A DNA stretch of 64,000 nt from Amycolatopsis sacchari (GTDB lineage: Bacteria; Actinomycetota; Actinomycetes; Mycobacteriales; Pseudonocardiaceae). Position numbers and translations under genes: made by a program. Below the pieces are notes generated by a model. It had not been told where the DNA came from and ran no database searches. It saw only the letters and a list, made by a program, of their open reading frames with translations. The stretch spans positions 1 to 64,000 of the forward strand of contig NZ_FORP01000001.1 in NCBI RefSeq assembly GCF_900114035.1, given 5' to 3'. Below, in pieces: positions 1-8,840 of the stretch. How positions within the stretch are numbered: position 1 is the first letter of the stretch; each line of letters starts with the position of its first letter.

Positions 1-147
1 TTGCTGGTGGAGCAGAACGCGCAGCAGGCGCTGTCGCGGGCGCACCGGGCGTACGTGCTGGAGACCGGCCGCATCACCCGCGCCGGCACCGGCCGCGAAC
101 TGCTCGCCGACGCCAGCATCAAGGAGGCCTACCTCGGGGTCGCGTGA
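1..147 (+). CDS. livF: Branched-chain amino acid ABC transporter ATPase, C-terminal end (partial)
   Basis: Only the last 48 codons are present; the gene enters from the left edge. The visible stretch begins LLVEQNAQQAL, then has YVLETGRI and ends IKEAYLGVA. This is the usual end of LivF-type ATPases: the H-loop region is off the edge, followed by the 'ETG' strand and the terminal 'AYLG' helix. LivF would drive uptake of branched-chain amino acids or similar substrates at the cytoplasmic membrane. Substrate cannot be judged from this piece. It converges with the thioesterase gene that follows. Confidence 0.8.
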   Translation: MLVEQNAQQALSRAHRAYVLETGRITRAGTGRELLADASIKEAYLGVA

Positions 148-158
148 CCCCGAGGCGG

Positions 159-587
159 TCACTCCTTCGGGTAGTCCCTGACGATGCAGCTCAGCCGGGC
201 GGTGCAGGTGCGCCGCCCGGCTTCGTCGGTCAGGACGATCTCCGTGGTGATCGTGGTGCGCCCGACGTGCAGCGGCACGGCGGTGCCGGTGACGATCCCG
301 TCGGTCACGCCGCGGTGGTGCGTGCAGGACAGCTCGAAGCCCACCGTCATCTTGTCGGTGCCCGCGTTGAGCGCGGCGACCGTGCTGCCCAGCGCCTCCG
401 CGAGCGCCGCGTTCGCCCCGCCGTGCAGCAGCCCGTACGGCTGGCGGTTCCCGTCGACCGGCATCGTCGCGACCACGCGCTCAGGGCCCACCTCGACGAA
501 GCTGATCCCGAGCTTGTCGTTGAGCTGCTGGCTGGGGTCGAGGCCCGCGATCCGCTCGCGGTAGTCCTCCGACAGGTGTTCGGTCAC
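159..587 (-). CDS. PaaI-family hotdog-fold thioesterase
   Basis: The 142-residue protein has the single hotdog-domain length typical of PaaI/YbgC-like acyl-CoA thioesterases. The motif YGLLHGGANAALAEALGS at about residues 51-68 is the catalytic loop and helix (H-G-G...E/S) of the PaaI clade. VGRTTITTEIVL and a closing strand follow. The start is a GTG that gives MTEHLSEDY. It is divergent from polA with a gap of about 50 bp. It probably hydrolyses an aromatic or medium-chain acyl-CoA; the substrate is unknown. Confidence 0.85.
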   Translation of the reverse strand: MTEHLSEDYRERIAGLDPSQQLNDKLGISFVEVGPERVVATMPVDGNRQPYGLLHGGANAALAEALGSTVAALNAGTDKMTVGFELSCTHHRGVTDGIVTGTAVPLHVGRTTITTEIVLTDEAGRRTCTARLSCIVRDYPKE

Positions 588-637
588 GCACGGCTCCTCA
601 ATCGAGACTGTCAGACCCTCACCCTAGACTCGCTCCC

Positions 638-3373
638 GTGAGCCCCAGTCAGAACCAATCCGTAGCGAACGCCACAGCGACACTGGCACAGGCCGACCGG
701 CCGCGCCTGCTGCTGATCGACGGCCACTCGATGGCCTACCGGGCCTTCTTCGCCGTGCCCGCCGACCGGTTCCGCACGTCGACGGGGCAGGTCACGAACG
801 CGGTCTTCGGGTTCACCTCCATGCTCATCAACCTGCTGCGCGACGAGCAGCCGACCCACCTCGCGGTCGCGTTCGACGTGTCGCGGCAGACGTTCCGCTC
901 GGAGACCTACGCCGAGTACAAGGCGGGCCGCTCCGCGACGCCGGACGACTTCAAGGGGCAGGTCGACCTCGTCAAGGAGGTGCTCGGGGTGCTGGGCATC
1001 CCGGTGCTGGCGAAGGAGGGCTTCGAGGCGGACGACATCATCGCCACGCTCACCACGCAGGCCGTCGCCGAGAACTACGAGGTGCTCATCTGCACCGGTG
1101 ACCGGGACGCGCTGCAGCTGGTCAACGAGTACGTGACGGTGCTGTACCCGCGCAAGGGCGTGTCCGACCTGGTGCGGTACGACCCGGCCGGCGTCAGCGA
1201 CAAGTACGGCCTGACGCCGGAGCAGTACCCGGACTTCGCGGCGCTACGGGGCGACCCGTCGGACAACCTGCCCGGCATCCCCGGCGTCGGCGAGAAGACG
1301 GCGACGAAGTGGATCCAGCAGTTCGGCTCGCTCAACACCCTCATCGACCGCGTCGACGAGGTGAAGGGCAAGGTCGGGGACGCGCTGCGCGCCCACCTCG
1401 ACGCCGTGATGCTCAACCGGCAGCTCACCGAGCTGGTGCGGGACGTGCCGCTGGACACCACCCCGGAGCAGCTCGCGCTGCAGCCGTGGGACCGCGACGC
1501 GGTGCACCGGCTGTTCGACGAGCTGGAGTTCCGCGTGCTGCGGGACAGGCTGTTCGCGACGCTGCAGAGCGCGGAGCCGGAGGCCGACGAGGGTTTCCAG
1601 GTCACCGGGGCGGCGGTGCCGACCGGCGGGCTCGACGCGTGGCTCGCCGAGCACGTCGAGCCGGGCAAACCGGTGGGCGTGTCCTTCCGCACCACCGGCG
1701 CATCGGTGAACGCCGACGCGCGGTCCCTCGCGCTCGCCGCGCCGGACGGGCAGGGCGCGTACGTCGATCTGTCCACTTTGGACGAGTCGGACGAGAAGGC
1801 GCTCGCGGCGTGGCTCGCCGACCCGGCGATGCTCAAGGTGGGGCATTCGCTCAAGGTCCCGCTGCACGCCGTGCTCGCCCGCGGCTGGAGCTTCGCCGGC
1901 CTGCACCTGGACACCGAGCTGGCCGCGTACCTCGTGCGCCCCGGCCAGCGCTCGTTCGAGCTCGACGACCTCGTGCTGCGCTACCTCCAGCGCGAGCTGC
2001 GCTCGGAGGAGGGCGACGGTGACGGGCAGCTGTCGCTGCTGGACTCCGACGACGGCGAGGGCAAGGTCGTGCAGGCGGAGCTGGTCCGCGCCCGCGCGGT
2101 CGCGGAGCTGGCCGACGCGCTGCTGGCGGAGCTGGGCAAGATCGGCGGCTCGAAGCTGCTGGCCGAGATCGAGCTGCCGCTGCTGGAGGTCATCACCGAG
2201 CTGGAGGCCGCGGGCATCGCCGTCGACCTCGACCAGCTGACCGAGCTGGAGTCGCACTACGCGAGCCGCGTCCGCCAGGCCGAGGCCGACGCGTTCGCGG
2301 TGATCGGCAAGCAGATCAACCTCGGCTCGCCGAAGCAGCTGCAGGTCGTGCTGTTCGACGAGCTGCAGATGCCGAAGACCAAGCGCACCAAGACCGGCTA
2401 CACCACCGACGCCGACGCGCTGCAGACGTTGTTCGAAAAGACCGAGCACCCGTTCCTGCAGCACCTGCTCGAGCACCGCGACGCCACCCGCCTGCGGGTC
2501 ACGGTCGAGGGGCTGATCAAGTCGGTCGCCGACGACGGGCGCATCCACACCACGCTGCACCAGACGATCGCCGCCACCGGACGGCTGTCCTCTGTGGACC
2601 CGAACCTGCAGAACATCCCGATCCGCACGGAGGAGGGGCGCCGCATCCGTGACGCGTTCGTCGTCGGCTCGGGCTACGCCGAGCTGATGACCGCGGACTA
2701 CAGCCAGATCGAGATGCGGATCATGGCGCACCTGTCCGAGGACGCGGCGCTGATCGAGGCGTTCCAGTCGGGCTTCGACTTCCACGCCGCCACCGCGGCG
2801 CGGGTGTTCGCGTGCGAGCCGTCGGAGGTCACCGGCGCCCAGCGCGCCAAGATCAAGGCGATGAACTACGGCCTGGCGTACGGGCTGTCGGCGTACGGGC
2901 TGTCGAACCAGCTGCGCATCTCCACCGAGGAGGCGCGCGGGCTGATGGACGACTACTTCGAGCGCTTCGGCGGCGTGCGGGACTACCTGCGCAACATCGT
3001 CGTGGAGGCGGGCAAGGTCGGCTACACCGAGACGATCTTCGGCCGCCGCCGCTACCTGCCCGACCTCAACAGCGACAACCGGCAGCGCCGCGAGATGGCG
3101 GAGCGGATGGCGCTTAACGCGCCGATCCAGGGCAGCGCGGCGGACATTATCAAGGTCGCGATGCTCAACGTGCAGCGGGCGCTGAAGGAGTCGGACCTGC
3201 GCAGCCGGCTGCTGCTGCAGGTGCACGACGAGCTCGTGCTGGAGGTCGCCGACGGCGAGCACGCGGCGGTGGAGCAGCTGGTGCGCGAGCAGATGGGTGC
3301 CGCGTACGAGCTGGCGGTGCCGCTGGAGGTGTCGGTCGGCTTCGGCCGGTCCTGGAACGACGCGGCGCACTGA
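638..3373 (+). CDS. polA: DNA polymerase I
   Basis: The 911-residue protein fills gaps and removes primers during replication and repair. The N-terminal 5'-3' exonuclease domain (about 20-310) shows DGHSMAYRAFF, GFEADDIIATLT, GDRDALQLV and the helix-hairpin-helix GDPSDNLPGIPGVGEKTA. The middle 3'-5' exonuclease-like domain lacks clear catalytic acidic motifs, as is usual in actinobacteria. The polymerase domain has motif A (TADYSQIEMRIMAHLS, about 686-700), O-helix motif B (RAKIKAMNYGLAYG) and motif C (QVHDELVLE, about 860). The GTG start at 638 gives a leader MSPSQNQS before the conserved RLLLIDGHS; length is normal for the genus. Confidence 0.98.
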   Translation: MSPSQNQSVANATATLAQADRPRLLLIDGHSMAYRAFFAVPADRFRTSTGQVTNAVFGFTSMLINLLRDEQPTHLAVAFDVSRQTFRSETYAEYKAGRSATPDDFKGQVDLVKEVLGVLGIPVLAKEGFEADDIIATLTTQAVAENYEVLICTGDRDALQLVNEYVTVLYPRKGVSDLVRYDPAGVSDKYGLTPEQYPDFAALRGDPSDNLPGIPGVGEKTATKWIQQFGSLNTLIDRVDEVKGKVGDALRAHLDAVMLNRQLTELVRDVPLDTTPEQLALQPWDRDAVHRLFDELEFRVLRDRLFATLQSAEPEADEGFQVTGAAVPTGGLDAWLAEHVEPGKPVGVSFRTTGASVNADARSLALAAPDGQGAYVDLSTLDESDEKALAAWLADPAMLKVGHSLKVPLHAVLARGWSFAGLHLDTELAAYLVRPGQRSFELDDLVLRYLQRELRSEEGDGDGQLSLLDSDDGEGKVVQAELVRARAVAELADALLAELGKIGGSKLLAEIELPLLEVITELEAAGIAVDLDQLTELESHYASRVRQAEADAFAVIGKQINLGSPKQLQVVLFDELQMPKTKRTKTGYTTDADALQTLFEKTEHPFLQHLLEHRDATRLRVTVEGLIKSVADDGRIHTTLHQTIAATGRLSSVDPNLQNIPIRTEEGRRIRDAFVVGSGYAELMTADYSQIEMRIMAHLSEDAALIEAFQSGFDFHAATAARVFACEPSEVTGAQRAKIKAMNYGLAYGLSAYGLSNQLRISTEEARGLMDDYFERFGGVRDYLRNIVVEAGKVGYTETIFGRRRYLPDLNSDNRQRREMAERMALNAPIQGSAADIIKVAMLNVQRALKESDLRSRLLLQVHDELVLEVADGEHAAVEQLVREQMGAAYELAVPLEVSVGFGRSWNDAAH

Positions 3374-3431
3374 GACCAGCGGGGTGGCGGCGGTGCCGGC
3401 CGCCGCCCCGCGTCCTTCGAGGAGAGTGACC

Positions 3432-3821
3432 ATGGCCCCGCCCGCGGTGGCCCACCTGCGGCGGGCCAAGGACTGGATGGACGCCCACTACGCCGAGCCG
3501 CTGGACGTGGCGCGGCTGGCGGCCGTCGCGGGCTGGTCGCGCTCGCACTTCATCCGGTGCTTCGCCGCGGCCTACGGCGAGACGCCCAAGGCGTACCTGA
3601 CGCGCAGGCGGATCGAGCGCGCGCAGGACCTGCTGCGCTCGGCGAACCTCACGGTCACCGAGGTCTGCGTCGCCGTCGGGTTCACCAGCCTGGGCACGTT
3701 CAGCCGCCGGTTCACGGAGCTGACCGGCCGCACCCCCACGCAGTACCGCGCCGAACACGGCCCGCCGGCGATCCCGGGGTGCTACCTGATGATGTGGACC
3801 AAGCCCAGCACTTTCGGATAA
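3432..3821 (+). CDS. Short AraC-family transcriptional regulator
   Basis: At 129 residues the protein is essentially a stand-alone AraC DNA-binding domain. The first helix-turn-helix covers LDVARLAAVAGWSRSHFIR, followed by the linker helix ETPKAYLTRRRIERAQDLL. The second covers VTEVCVAVGFTSLGTFSRRF, and TGRTPTQYR completes the family signature. There is no sensing domain. The ATG at 3432 follows a GAGGAGAG ribosome-binding site; an upstream in-frame extension has no support. A glyoxalase-like gene follows 62 bp downstream, a common pairing that suggests this protein controls it. Confidence 0.9.
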   Translation: MAPPAVAHLRRAKDWMDAHYAEPLDVARLAAVAGWSRSHFIRCFAAAYGETPKAYLTRRRIERAQDLLRSANLTVTEVCVAVGFTSLGTFSRRFTELTGRTPTQYRAEHGPPAIPGCYLMMWTKPSTFG

Positions 3822-3883
3822 GCGTCCGTCCCCCGGTTCCGGTTAGCGTTGCCGCACCACCGGAAAGAACAGGGGAGCGAACC

Positions 3884-4315
3884 ATGATCCGAAGGTTGTC
3901 GCACGCGAACCTCTACGTGCTGGACCAGGATTCCGCGAAGGCGTTCTACACCGAGAAGCTCGGTTTCGAGGTGCGCCAGGACATGCGGGTCGGCGATTTC
4001 CGCTGGCTCACCGTCGGCCCGCCGGACCAGCCGGACGTCGAGGTCGTGCTGATGCGCCCCGGCCCGCCGCAGCACGACCCGGAGACGGAGAAGGTCGTGC
4101 GGGAACTGATCGCCAAGGGCGCGATGGGCTCGGGGGTGTGGGCCACGGACGACTGCCGCAAGACGTACGAGGAGCTCGTCGACCGGGGCGTGACCTTCCT
4201 GCAGGAACCGGCCGAACGCCCGTACGGGGTCGAGGCGGTTTTCCGCGATGACTCGGGCAACTGGTTCAGTCTCACGGAGCGTCACGAGTTCGACGGAAGC
4301 AAGGACTGGGGGTGA
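3884..4315 (+). CDS. VOC (glyoxalase/bleomycin resistance) family protein
   Basis: The 143-residue protein has two beta-alpha-beta-beta-beta modules: LSHANLYVLDQDSAKAFYTEKLGFEV at the N-terminus and the second half ending VFRDDSGNWFSLTER. The metal ligands would be H7 and the Glu of the last strand. It starts at an ATG after AGGGGAGCG. It sits behind the short AraC gene. Its substrate is unknown; thiol adducts, antibiotics and ring-cleavage substrates are all known for the superfamily. Confidence in the family is high, in any reaction low. Confidence 0.88.
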   Translation: MIRRLSHANLYVLDQDSAKAFYTEKLGFEVRQDMRVGDFRWLTVGPPDQPDVEVVLMRPGPPQHDPETEKVVRELIAKGAMGSGVWATDDCRKTYEELVDRGVTFLQEPAERPYGVEAVFRDDSGNWFSLTERHEFDGSKDWG

Positions 4316-4393
4316 CGTGAAAGGCGTGTTACCAGCATGAAAGGCCCCGATCGGAGTCCTGCGAATGGGCTAAGCACGGGTTAGCGTGGGGCC

Positions 4394-4987
4394 ATGACGG
4401 GCAGGCGAGCGCTCATCCTGGCGGGTACCGGCATGCTGTCGGAGGTGGCGGAGGCGCTGGTCCGGGACGGCTGGCAGGTGGTGCTGCCGAGCCGTCGCTA
4501 CCAGCCGCTGTCGGTGCCCGAGAACCGGATGGGCGTCGCCGCCCTCAAGGCACTGCGGCCGCGCGGCCACGTGCCGACCCAGCGGCGCGAGCCCGGGCGC
4601 GCGCGATGGGTGGAGGCGCACTGGGACCGCCCGCGCGAGCTGGCCGCGAAGGCCGAGTCGGCCCTCGGCGGTCCGGCGGACCTGCTGGTGGCGTGGGTGC
4701 ACGAGCAGTACCGGCGTGCGGTGCTGGGCGCGTGTGAACGGCTGCTCGCGCCCGCGGCGCCGGTCGTCGAGGTCCGCGCCGTGGGCGGCCCGGAGGCGCC
4801 GGAGCCGCTGCTCGCCGCGCATCCCACGCAGCTCGTGCTGGCCGGCTCGCTGTCGGGGCTGCCGGGCAACCGCCCGCTGTCGCACACGGAGCTGAGCGGC
4901 GCCGTCCTGGAGGCGGTGTCCCGTGCGGTGGAGGGGCGCCCCGCGTCGCTGCACCAGGTCGGCCAGTCCCGCCCGCTGGTGCACTGA
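4394..4987 (+). CDS. Rossmann-like (SDR-related) hypothetical protein
   Basis: The 197-residue protein opens with RRALILAGTGMLSEVAEALV, a nucleotide-binding beta-alpha-beta start like that of short-chain dehydrogenase relatives. No YxxxK catalytic pair is visible, so an ordinary SDR reaction is unlikely. The C-terminal part (AAHPTQLVLAGSLSGLPGNRPLSHTELSGAVLEAV) resembles small conserved NAD(P)-binding proteins of unknown role. The gene converges on the TetR gene at 5696, and the 700 bp between contain degenerate copies of its own 3' end. Function not recognised. Confidence 0.7.
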   Translation: MTGRRALILAGTGMLSEVAEALVRDGWQVVLPSRRYQPLSVPENRMGVAALKALRPRGHVPTQRREPGRARWVEAHWDRPRELAAKAESALGGPADLLVAWVHEQYRRAVLGACERLLAPAAPVVEVRAVGGPEAPEPLLAAHPTQLVLAGSLSGLPGNRPLSHTELSGAVLEAVSRAVEGRPASLHQVGQSRPLVH

Positions 4988-5695
4988 GCCCTCGGCGGGC
5001 CAGGTCGCGCAACCGGAGCAGTTGTCGTGGCGGCGGGCCGCTGGAAGTTGGGCGCGGTCCGGGCCGTAGCCGACCTCGGGGGCTCGTCCGTGCGGCAGCG
5101 CCCGCTTGATCTGCCACATCGAGACGGGCCAGGCCCGCCCGCTGGTGGGATGAGTGGTCAGCGGGCCAGGCCCCGCAGGAGGAGCAGCCGTAGTGCGGCG
5201 GTGCCCGCTGTAGGAACTTCAGCGCTTTTCGAGCCGTAGCCTGCCGCGCGGCCACGCCCGTGCGGCAGCGCCCGGCGTCGCTGCACGACGTGGGCCAGGG
5301 CGGCCCGCTGGTGGGATGAGTGGTCGGCGGGCCAGGGCCTCGCACGGAGCAGCCGTCACCGAGCCCGCCCGTGCGGCAGCGCCTACTGGTGCACTGAAAA
5401 CCCGGGCGGGGACGGCAACCGCCGAGCCGTCGGCGGGTGACGGCCCCGCAACCGGAGCAGCCGTAGTGCGGCGGCACGCGCCGCTGGAACTTCGGCGTGG
5501 TCCGGGCCGTAGCCGACCTCGCGGGCTCGTCCGTGCGGCGGCGCCCGCTCGATCTGCCACCTCGAGACGGGCCAGGTCCCGCAGCAGGAGCAGCCGTCAG
5601 CGAGCCCGCCCGTGCGGCAGCGCCCCCTGTGCACTGAAAACCACGCGGGGACGGCGGCCGCAGCCGCCCCACCGCGCGCCGCCCTTGCCGAGCCG
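4988..5695. repeat. Degenerate repeat block built from flanking gene 3' ends
   Basis: No gene is supported in these 700 bases. They contain repeated segments. 5037-5134 and 5481-5572 are near-identical direct copies. A segment like the last codons of the minus-strand TetR gene (consensus AGCGGGCCAGGCCCCGCAG then GAGCAG) recurs near 4994, 5156, 5330, 5440 and 5565, besides the real one at 5696. A segment like the end of the 4394-4987 gene (CCCGCTGGTG then CACTGA or GGATGA) recurs near 5136, 5310, 5385 and 5622. The block looks like repeated duplication of the two convergent gene ends followed by drift. Confidence 0.8.
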
Positions 5696-6262
5696 TCAGC
5701 GGGCCAGGCCCCGCAGCAGGAGCAGCACCGAATCCCGGACGTCGGCGCGGGTGCGGGTGGGCTGGAACACCTGCCAGTCCAGTGCGACGACCAGCAGCGT
5801 GCCGAACAGGCCCGCCGCGGCCGTGGACACCTGCACCCCCTCCGGCAGCCTGCCCACGTCCGCGACACGCTGCAGCTGGTCCTTCACGATCGAGACGACC
5901 TCTTCCCGCAACGGCCGCAACGTCTCGTGCCAGCGGCCCGGCGTCCGCCACATCTCGCTCACCAGGATCTGCGAGAACCCGCGGTACTCGGCGATGAACG
6001 CCAAACCCGTGTCCACGAGCGCTTCCAGCCCCGCGACCGGGTCGGGCTCGTCCGCGTGCTCGCGCAGCCGCTCGGCGAGCAGCCCCACGCCGTAACGCAG
6101 GAGTGCGTCGATGAGCCCGTCCTTGCTGCCGAAGTTGTAGTACACCGTGCCCTTGGCGACGCCGGCCTCGGCGGCGATGTCGTCGACCGTCAGCTCGGCC
6201 AGCCCGCGGTCGCTCGCGAGCTTCAGCGTCGCCTCGAACAGGCGTTGTTTCGTCGTCGTCAC
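5696..6262 (-). CDS. TetR-family repressor of the YhgE operon
   Basis: The 188-residue protein has an N-terminal TetR helix-turn-helix: LTVDDIAAEAGVAKGTVYYNFGSKDGLIDALL (about residues 24-55). An all-helical ligand domain follows and ends DSVLLLLRGLAR. The GTG start at 6262 overlaps the stop of the YhgE gene by 4 bp, so the three minus-strand genes are translationally coupled. It probably represses its own operon through the palindrome at 8773-8786. The ligand is unknown. Its 3' end is the apparent template for the repeats beyond its stop codon. Confidence 0.9.
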   Translation of the reverse strand: MTTTKQRLFEATLKLASDRGLAELTVDDIAAEAGVAKGTVYYNFGSKDGLIDALLRYGVGLLAERLREHADEPDPVAGLEALVDTGLAFIAEYRGFSQILVSEMWRTPGRWHETLRPLREEVVSIVKDQLQRVADVGRLPEGVQVSTAAAGLFGTLLVVALDWQVFQPTRTRADVRDSVLLLLRGLAR

Positions 6263-8139
6263 AGGCTCAGCTCCGGGTGCAGCTTCGACACCGTCCACAC
6301 GCGCTGCTTCCGCGCGGCCAGCGTGGACACCATCACCGCGGCCACCAGCCACCCGCACAGCACGCCGATGTCCAGCAGGCTCTCCAGCGACGCGCCGGTG
6401 TAGAGCAGGTGCCGCAGCCCGTCGACCACGTACCCCATCGGCAGCACGAGGTGCAGCGGGTACAGCGCGTCGGGCAGGGTCTGCCACGGGAACGTGCCCC
6501 CGGCGCTGACCAGCTGCAGCACCAGCAGCACCAGGCCGAGGAACTTGCCCACCGCCCCGAACATCGCGTTGAGCGCGTGCACGATGGCGGTGAACGTCAG
6601 CGACGCGAGTACCGCGAACCCGATGGCGCCCAGCGGGTGCGCGACGTGGATGCCGACCAGCCACGTAACCGCCCCGAACAACACCAGCACCTGCGCGATG
6701 CCCAGCACCGCGGAGGCGAGCCAGCCGCCGATCGCGACCCGCAGCGGCGACACCCCGGCGGCGAGTGCGCGGGCCGACAGCGGGCGCAGCAACAGGAACA
6801 ACACGAACGCGCCGATCCACGTCGCCAGCGAGATGAAGAACGGGGCGAGCCCGGCGCCGTAGGTGCCCGCGGACGCGACACCGGCCGAGTCCACCGTCAC
6901 CGGGTCGGCGATCGTGTCGGCCGTCGCGGTGCGCGTGGGGTCGTTGGGGTTGGGGATCTGCTTGAGCCCCTCGTTCAGGCCGTCCCGCAACTGGCCTGCG
7001 CCCGTCGCCAGCTGGTTCGTGCCGTCGAGCGCGGTCTTCTCGCCGTCGTTCAGCTTCGCCGCGCCGGAGGACAGCGCGTTCGCCCCGTCGGCGGCCTGCC
7101 CGATGCCGCTCGTGAGCTGGGGTGTCGCGTCGGCGAGTGCGGCGGCACCGGCGGCGACCTGGCGCGAGCCGTCCGCGAGCCGGTTCAGCTGGCTCGCCGC
7201 GTTCTGCACCTTGGCGTTCGCCTGGTCGACGGGGGAGCGCAGGTCGCGCAGCACCGACAGCACCTGCTGCACCTGCGCCTCCGGCACGCCGGTGGCTCGC
7301 AGCCGCTGCGCCACCTGGTTGTCGGCGTCGTTCAGCTGCTGCTGCAGGTCCGACGAACCGCTCGCCAGCGTCTGCCCGACCGCGGCGACCTGCGCGTTGC
7401 CGGCCGACACCTGGGCGGCGCCGTCCGCGAGCTGCCGCGTCTTGTCCGGCAGTGACGCCGTGCTGCTGCGGAGCGTGTTGAGCCCCGCGGACAGCTGCGT
7501 GCTGCCTGTGGCGAGCTGCGAGGCGCCGTCGGCGAGCTGCTGTTGCCCGTCGCGCAGCCGGTTCGCGCCGTCCGCCAGTTGTGTGGCGCCGTTAGCGGCC
7601 TCCTGGGTCTTGCCGTAGATCGTGGAGAAGCCGATGAGGAACCGGTTCGCCGCCTCCGCGCCGACCTTCTCCGCGATCGTCGTGCGGATCTGTTCGGCGA
7701 CCTGGTTGGCGATGGTGTGCGAGAGGTAGTTGTTGGCGTCGTTGGTGGTCAGCCTGATGGTCGCCTGCTCGGGCGTGAAGTTGCCCGACGACAGCAGCGC
7801 GCTGGAGAAGTCCTTGGGGATCGTGATGGCGAAGGAGTACTTGCCGTCGCGCACGCCCTGCTGGGCTTCGCCGGCCGACGCCTCGTGCCAGCCGAACGTG
7901 CCGGACTTGACCACCTCGCCGGTGACCTCGCGGCCCACGTTGCGGTCCTGCGCCCCGGTGTCCTCGTTGACGATCGCGGCGGGCAGTTTGCTCAGGCGGC
8001 CGTAGGGGTCGTAGTTCGCGTAGAGGTAGAACGACGCGTACAGCAGCGGCACGAGCACGAGGGCGGCCACGGCGAGCTTCGGCAGCTTGCCCGCGGTCAG
8101 CCGGCGCAGTTCGTTCGCCGCGATGCGGAAGCTGGTCAC
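6259..8139 (-). CDS. YhgE/Pip-type membrane protein (ABC-2 permease-like)
   Basis: The 626-residue protein has one N-terminal membrane segment (KLAVAALVLVPLLYASFYLY) and a long extracytoplasmic region. That region has many short coiled-coil repeats of the form LADGA.QL (about residues 170-400), typical of YhgE/Pip. A C-terminal cluster of about five to six membrane segments follows (from PFFISLATWIGAFVLFLLL). Members export or secrete substrates, including in the ESX field and as phage-infection proteins, but the substrate here is unknown. GTG start at 8139, 4-bp overlaps with both neighbours. Confidence 0.88.
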   Translation of the reverse strand: MTSFRIAANELRRLTAGKLPKLAVAALVLVPLLYASFYLYANYDPYGRLSKLPAAIVNEDTGAQDRNVGREVTGEVVKSGTFGWHEASAGEAQQGVRDGKYSFAITIPKDFSSALLSSGNFTPEQATIRLTTNDANNYLSHTIANQVAEQIRTTIAEKVGAEAANRFLIGFSTIYGKTQEAANGATQLADGANRLRDGQQQLADGASQLATGSTQLSAGLNTLRSSTASLPDKTRQLADGAAQVSAGNAQVAAVGQTLASGSSDLQQQLNDADNQVAQRLRATGVPEAQVQQVLSVLRDLRSPVDQANAKVQNAASQLNRLADGSRQVAAGAAALADATPQLTSGIGQAADGANALSSGAAKLNDGEKTALDGTNQLATGAGQLRDGLNEGLKQIPNPNDPTRTATADTIADPVTVDSAGVASAGTYGAGLAPFFISLATWIGAFVLFLLLRPLSARALAAGVSPLRVAIGGWLASAVLGIAQVLVLFGAVTWLVGIHVAHPLGAIGFAVLASLTFTAIVHALNAMFGAVGKFLGLVLLVLQLVSAGGTFPWQTLPDALYPLHLVLPMGYVVDGLRHLLYTGASLESLLDIGVLCGWLVAAVMVSTLAARKQRVWTVSKLHPELSL

Positions 8140-8753
8140 GAGGGTGCTCCGATCCGGATCGGGGTGGCGGGCAGTGCGGCCAGGGGAGTGGTGGCGGTCA
8201 GCACGACGACGGCGAGCCCGCGCTCGGCGTGCGCCCGCGCGGTGGCCGCCCAGCTGTCGACGTCGCTGGTGTGCCGGTCGGGGGTGTCGAGCACGAGCAG
8301 CCGGACGTCCTTCCGCGCGGCGGCCAGTTCGGTCAGCAGCCGGGTCCGGACGGCGGGCTCGAGGTTCTCGAACCGGGCGTCGGCGAGGCCCGCGGCGTCG
8401 TGCTCGGCGAGCCAGCGCGTGACGTCCTGCTTGCCGGCAGGCCGTCCGCCCAGCGCGAGCTCCTCGCCGACGACGACGCGCAGGGGCAGCGCGTCCTCCG
8501 GCTCGCTCACACCGGGTGCGTCCACGACGGCGGTGACCCGGCGCAGCCGCGCGGCGTCGGGCTTGCCGTCCACGGTCACGAGCCCGGTGGTCGGCTTCAG
8601 CCGCCCGGTCAGCGCCAGGCCGAAGGCGGTGACGCCCGTGCCCGGCTCGCCGTGCACGAACTCCAGCCCACCCTCCTCGACGGTCAGCGACGTCGGCGGC
8701 AGCACGGTCCCGTGCGGCCCGGCGACGGTGACCTGCTCGGCGCACACCTGCAC
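8136..8753 (-). CDS. Degenerate ABC ATPase-like protein paired with YhgE
   Basis: The 205-residue protein has an ABC-like outline with key residues lost. The N-terminal strands VTVAGPHGTVLPPTSLTVEEG resemble the start of an ABC nucleotide-binding domain. The Walker A position reads GEPGTGVTAF, with Val where the invariant Lys should be. No LSGGQ signature is seen. The Walker B-like VRLLVLDTPDRH lacks the catalytic Glu. It starts at GTG 8753 and overlaps the YhgE gene by 4 bp. It may be a non-hydrolysing partner of the membrane protein. That assignment rests on operon position and weak resemblance. Confidence 0.7.
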   Translation of the reverse strand: MQVCAEQVTVAGPHGTVLPPTSLTVEEGGLEFVHGEPGTGVTAFGLALTGRLKPTTGLVTVDGKPDAARLRRVTAVVDAPGVSEPEDALPLRVVVGEELALGGRPAGKQDVTRWLAEHDAAGLADARFENLEPAVRTRLLTELAAARKDVRLLVLDTPDRHTSDVDSWAATARAHAERGLAVVVLTATTPLAALPATPIRIGAPS

Positions 8754-8772
8754 GAGCGTCCCCCTTGTTTAG

Positions 8773-8786
8773 ACTGACTGGTCAGT
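8773..8786. promoter_or_regulatory. Palindromic TetR-type operator upstream of the ABC-like/YhgE/TetR operon
   Basis: ACTGAC-TG-GTCAGT is a perfect 6-bp inverted repeat with a 2-bp centre, 20 bp upstream of the GTG at 8753. Short TGAC/GTCA palindromes are common TetR sites. The TetR gene closes this operon, so autoregulation is the simplest reading. Confidence 0.7.
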
Positions 8787-8840
8787 TCAAACGCTACGGC
8801 GGACGACGGCGGCCCGCAACGCGGGGTACCCAGGATGTGG

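Noticed and set aside
1244-3469. Minus-strand open frame of 741 codons opposite polA
   Set aside because: A shadow of polA with composition typical of antisense high-GC frames.
4988-5695. CRISPR array
   Set aside because: Copies are of different lengths, drifted and match neighbouring gene ends; there are no regular spacers and no cas genes.
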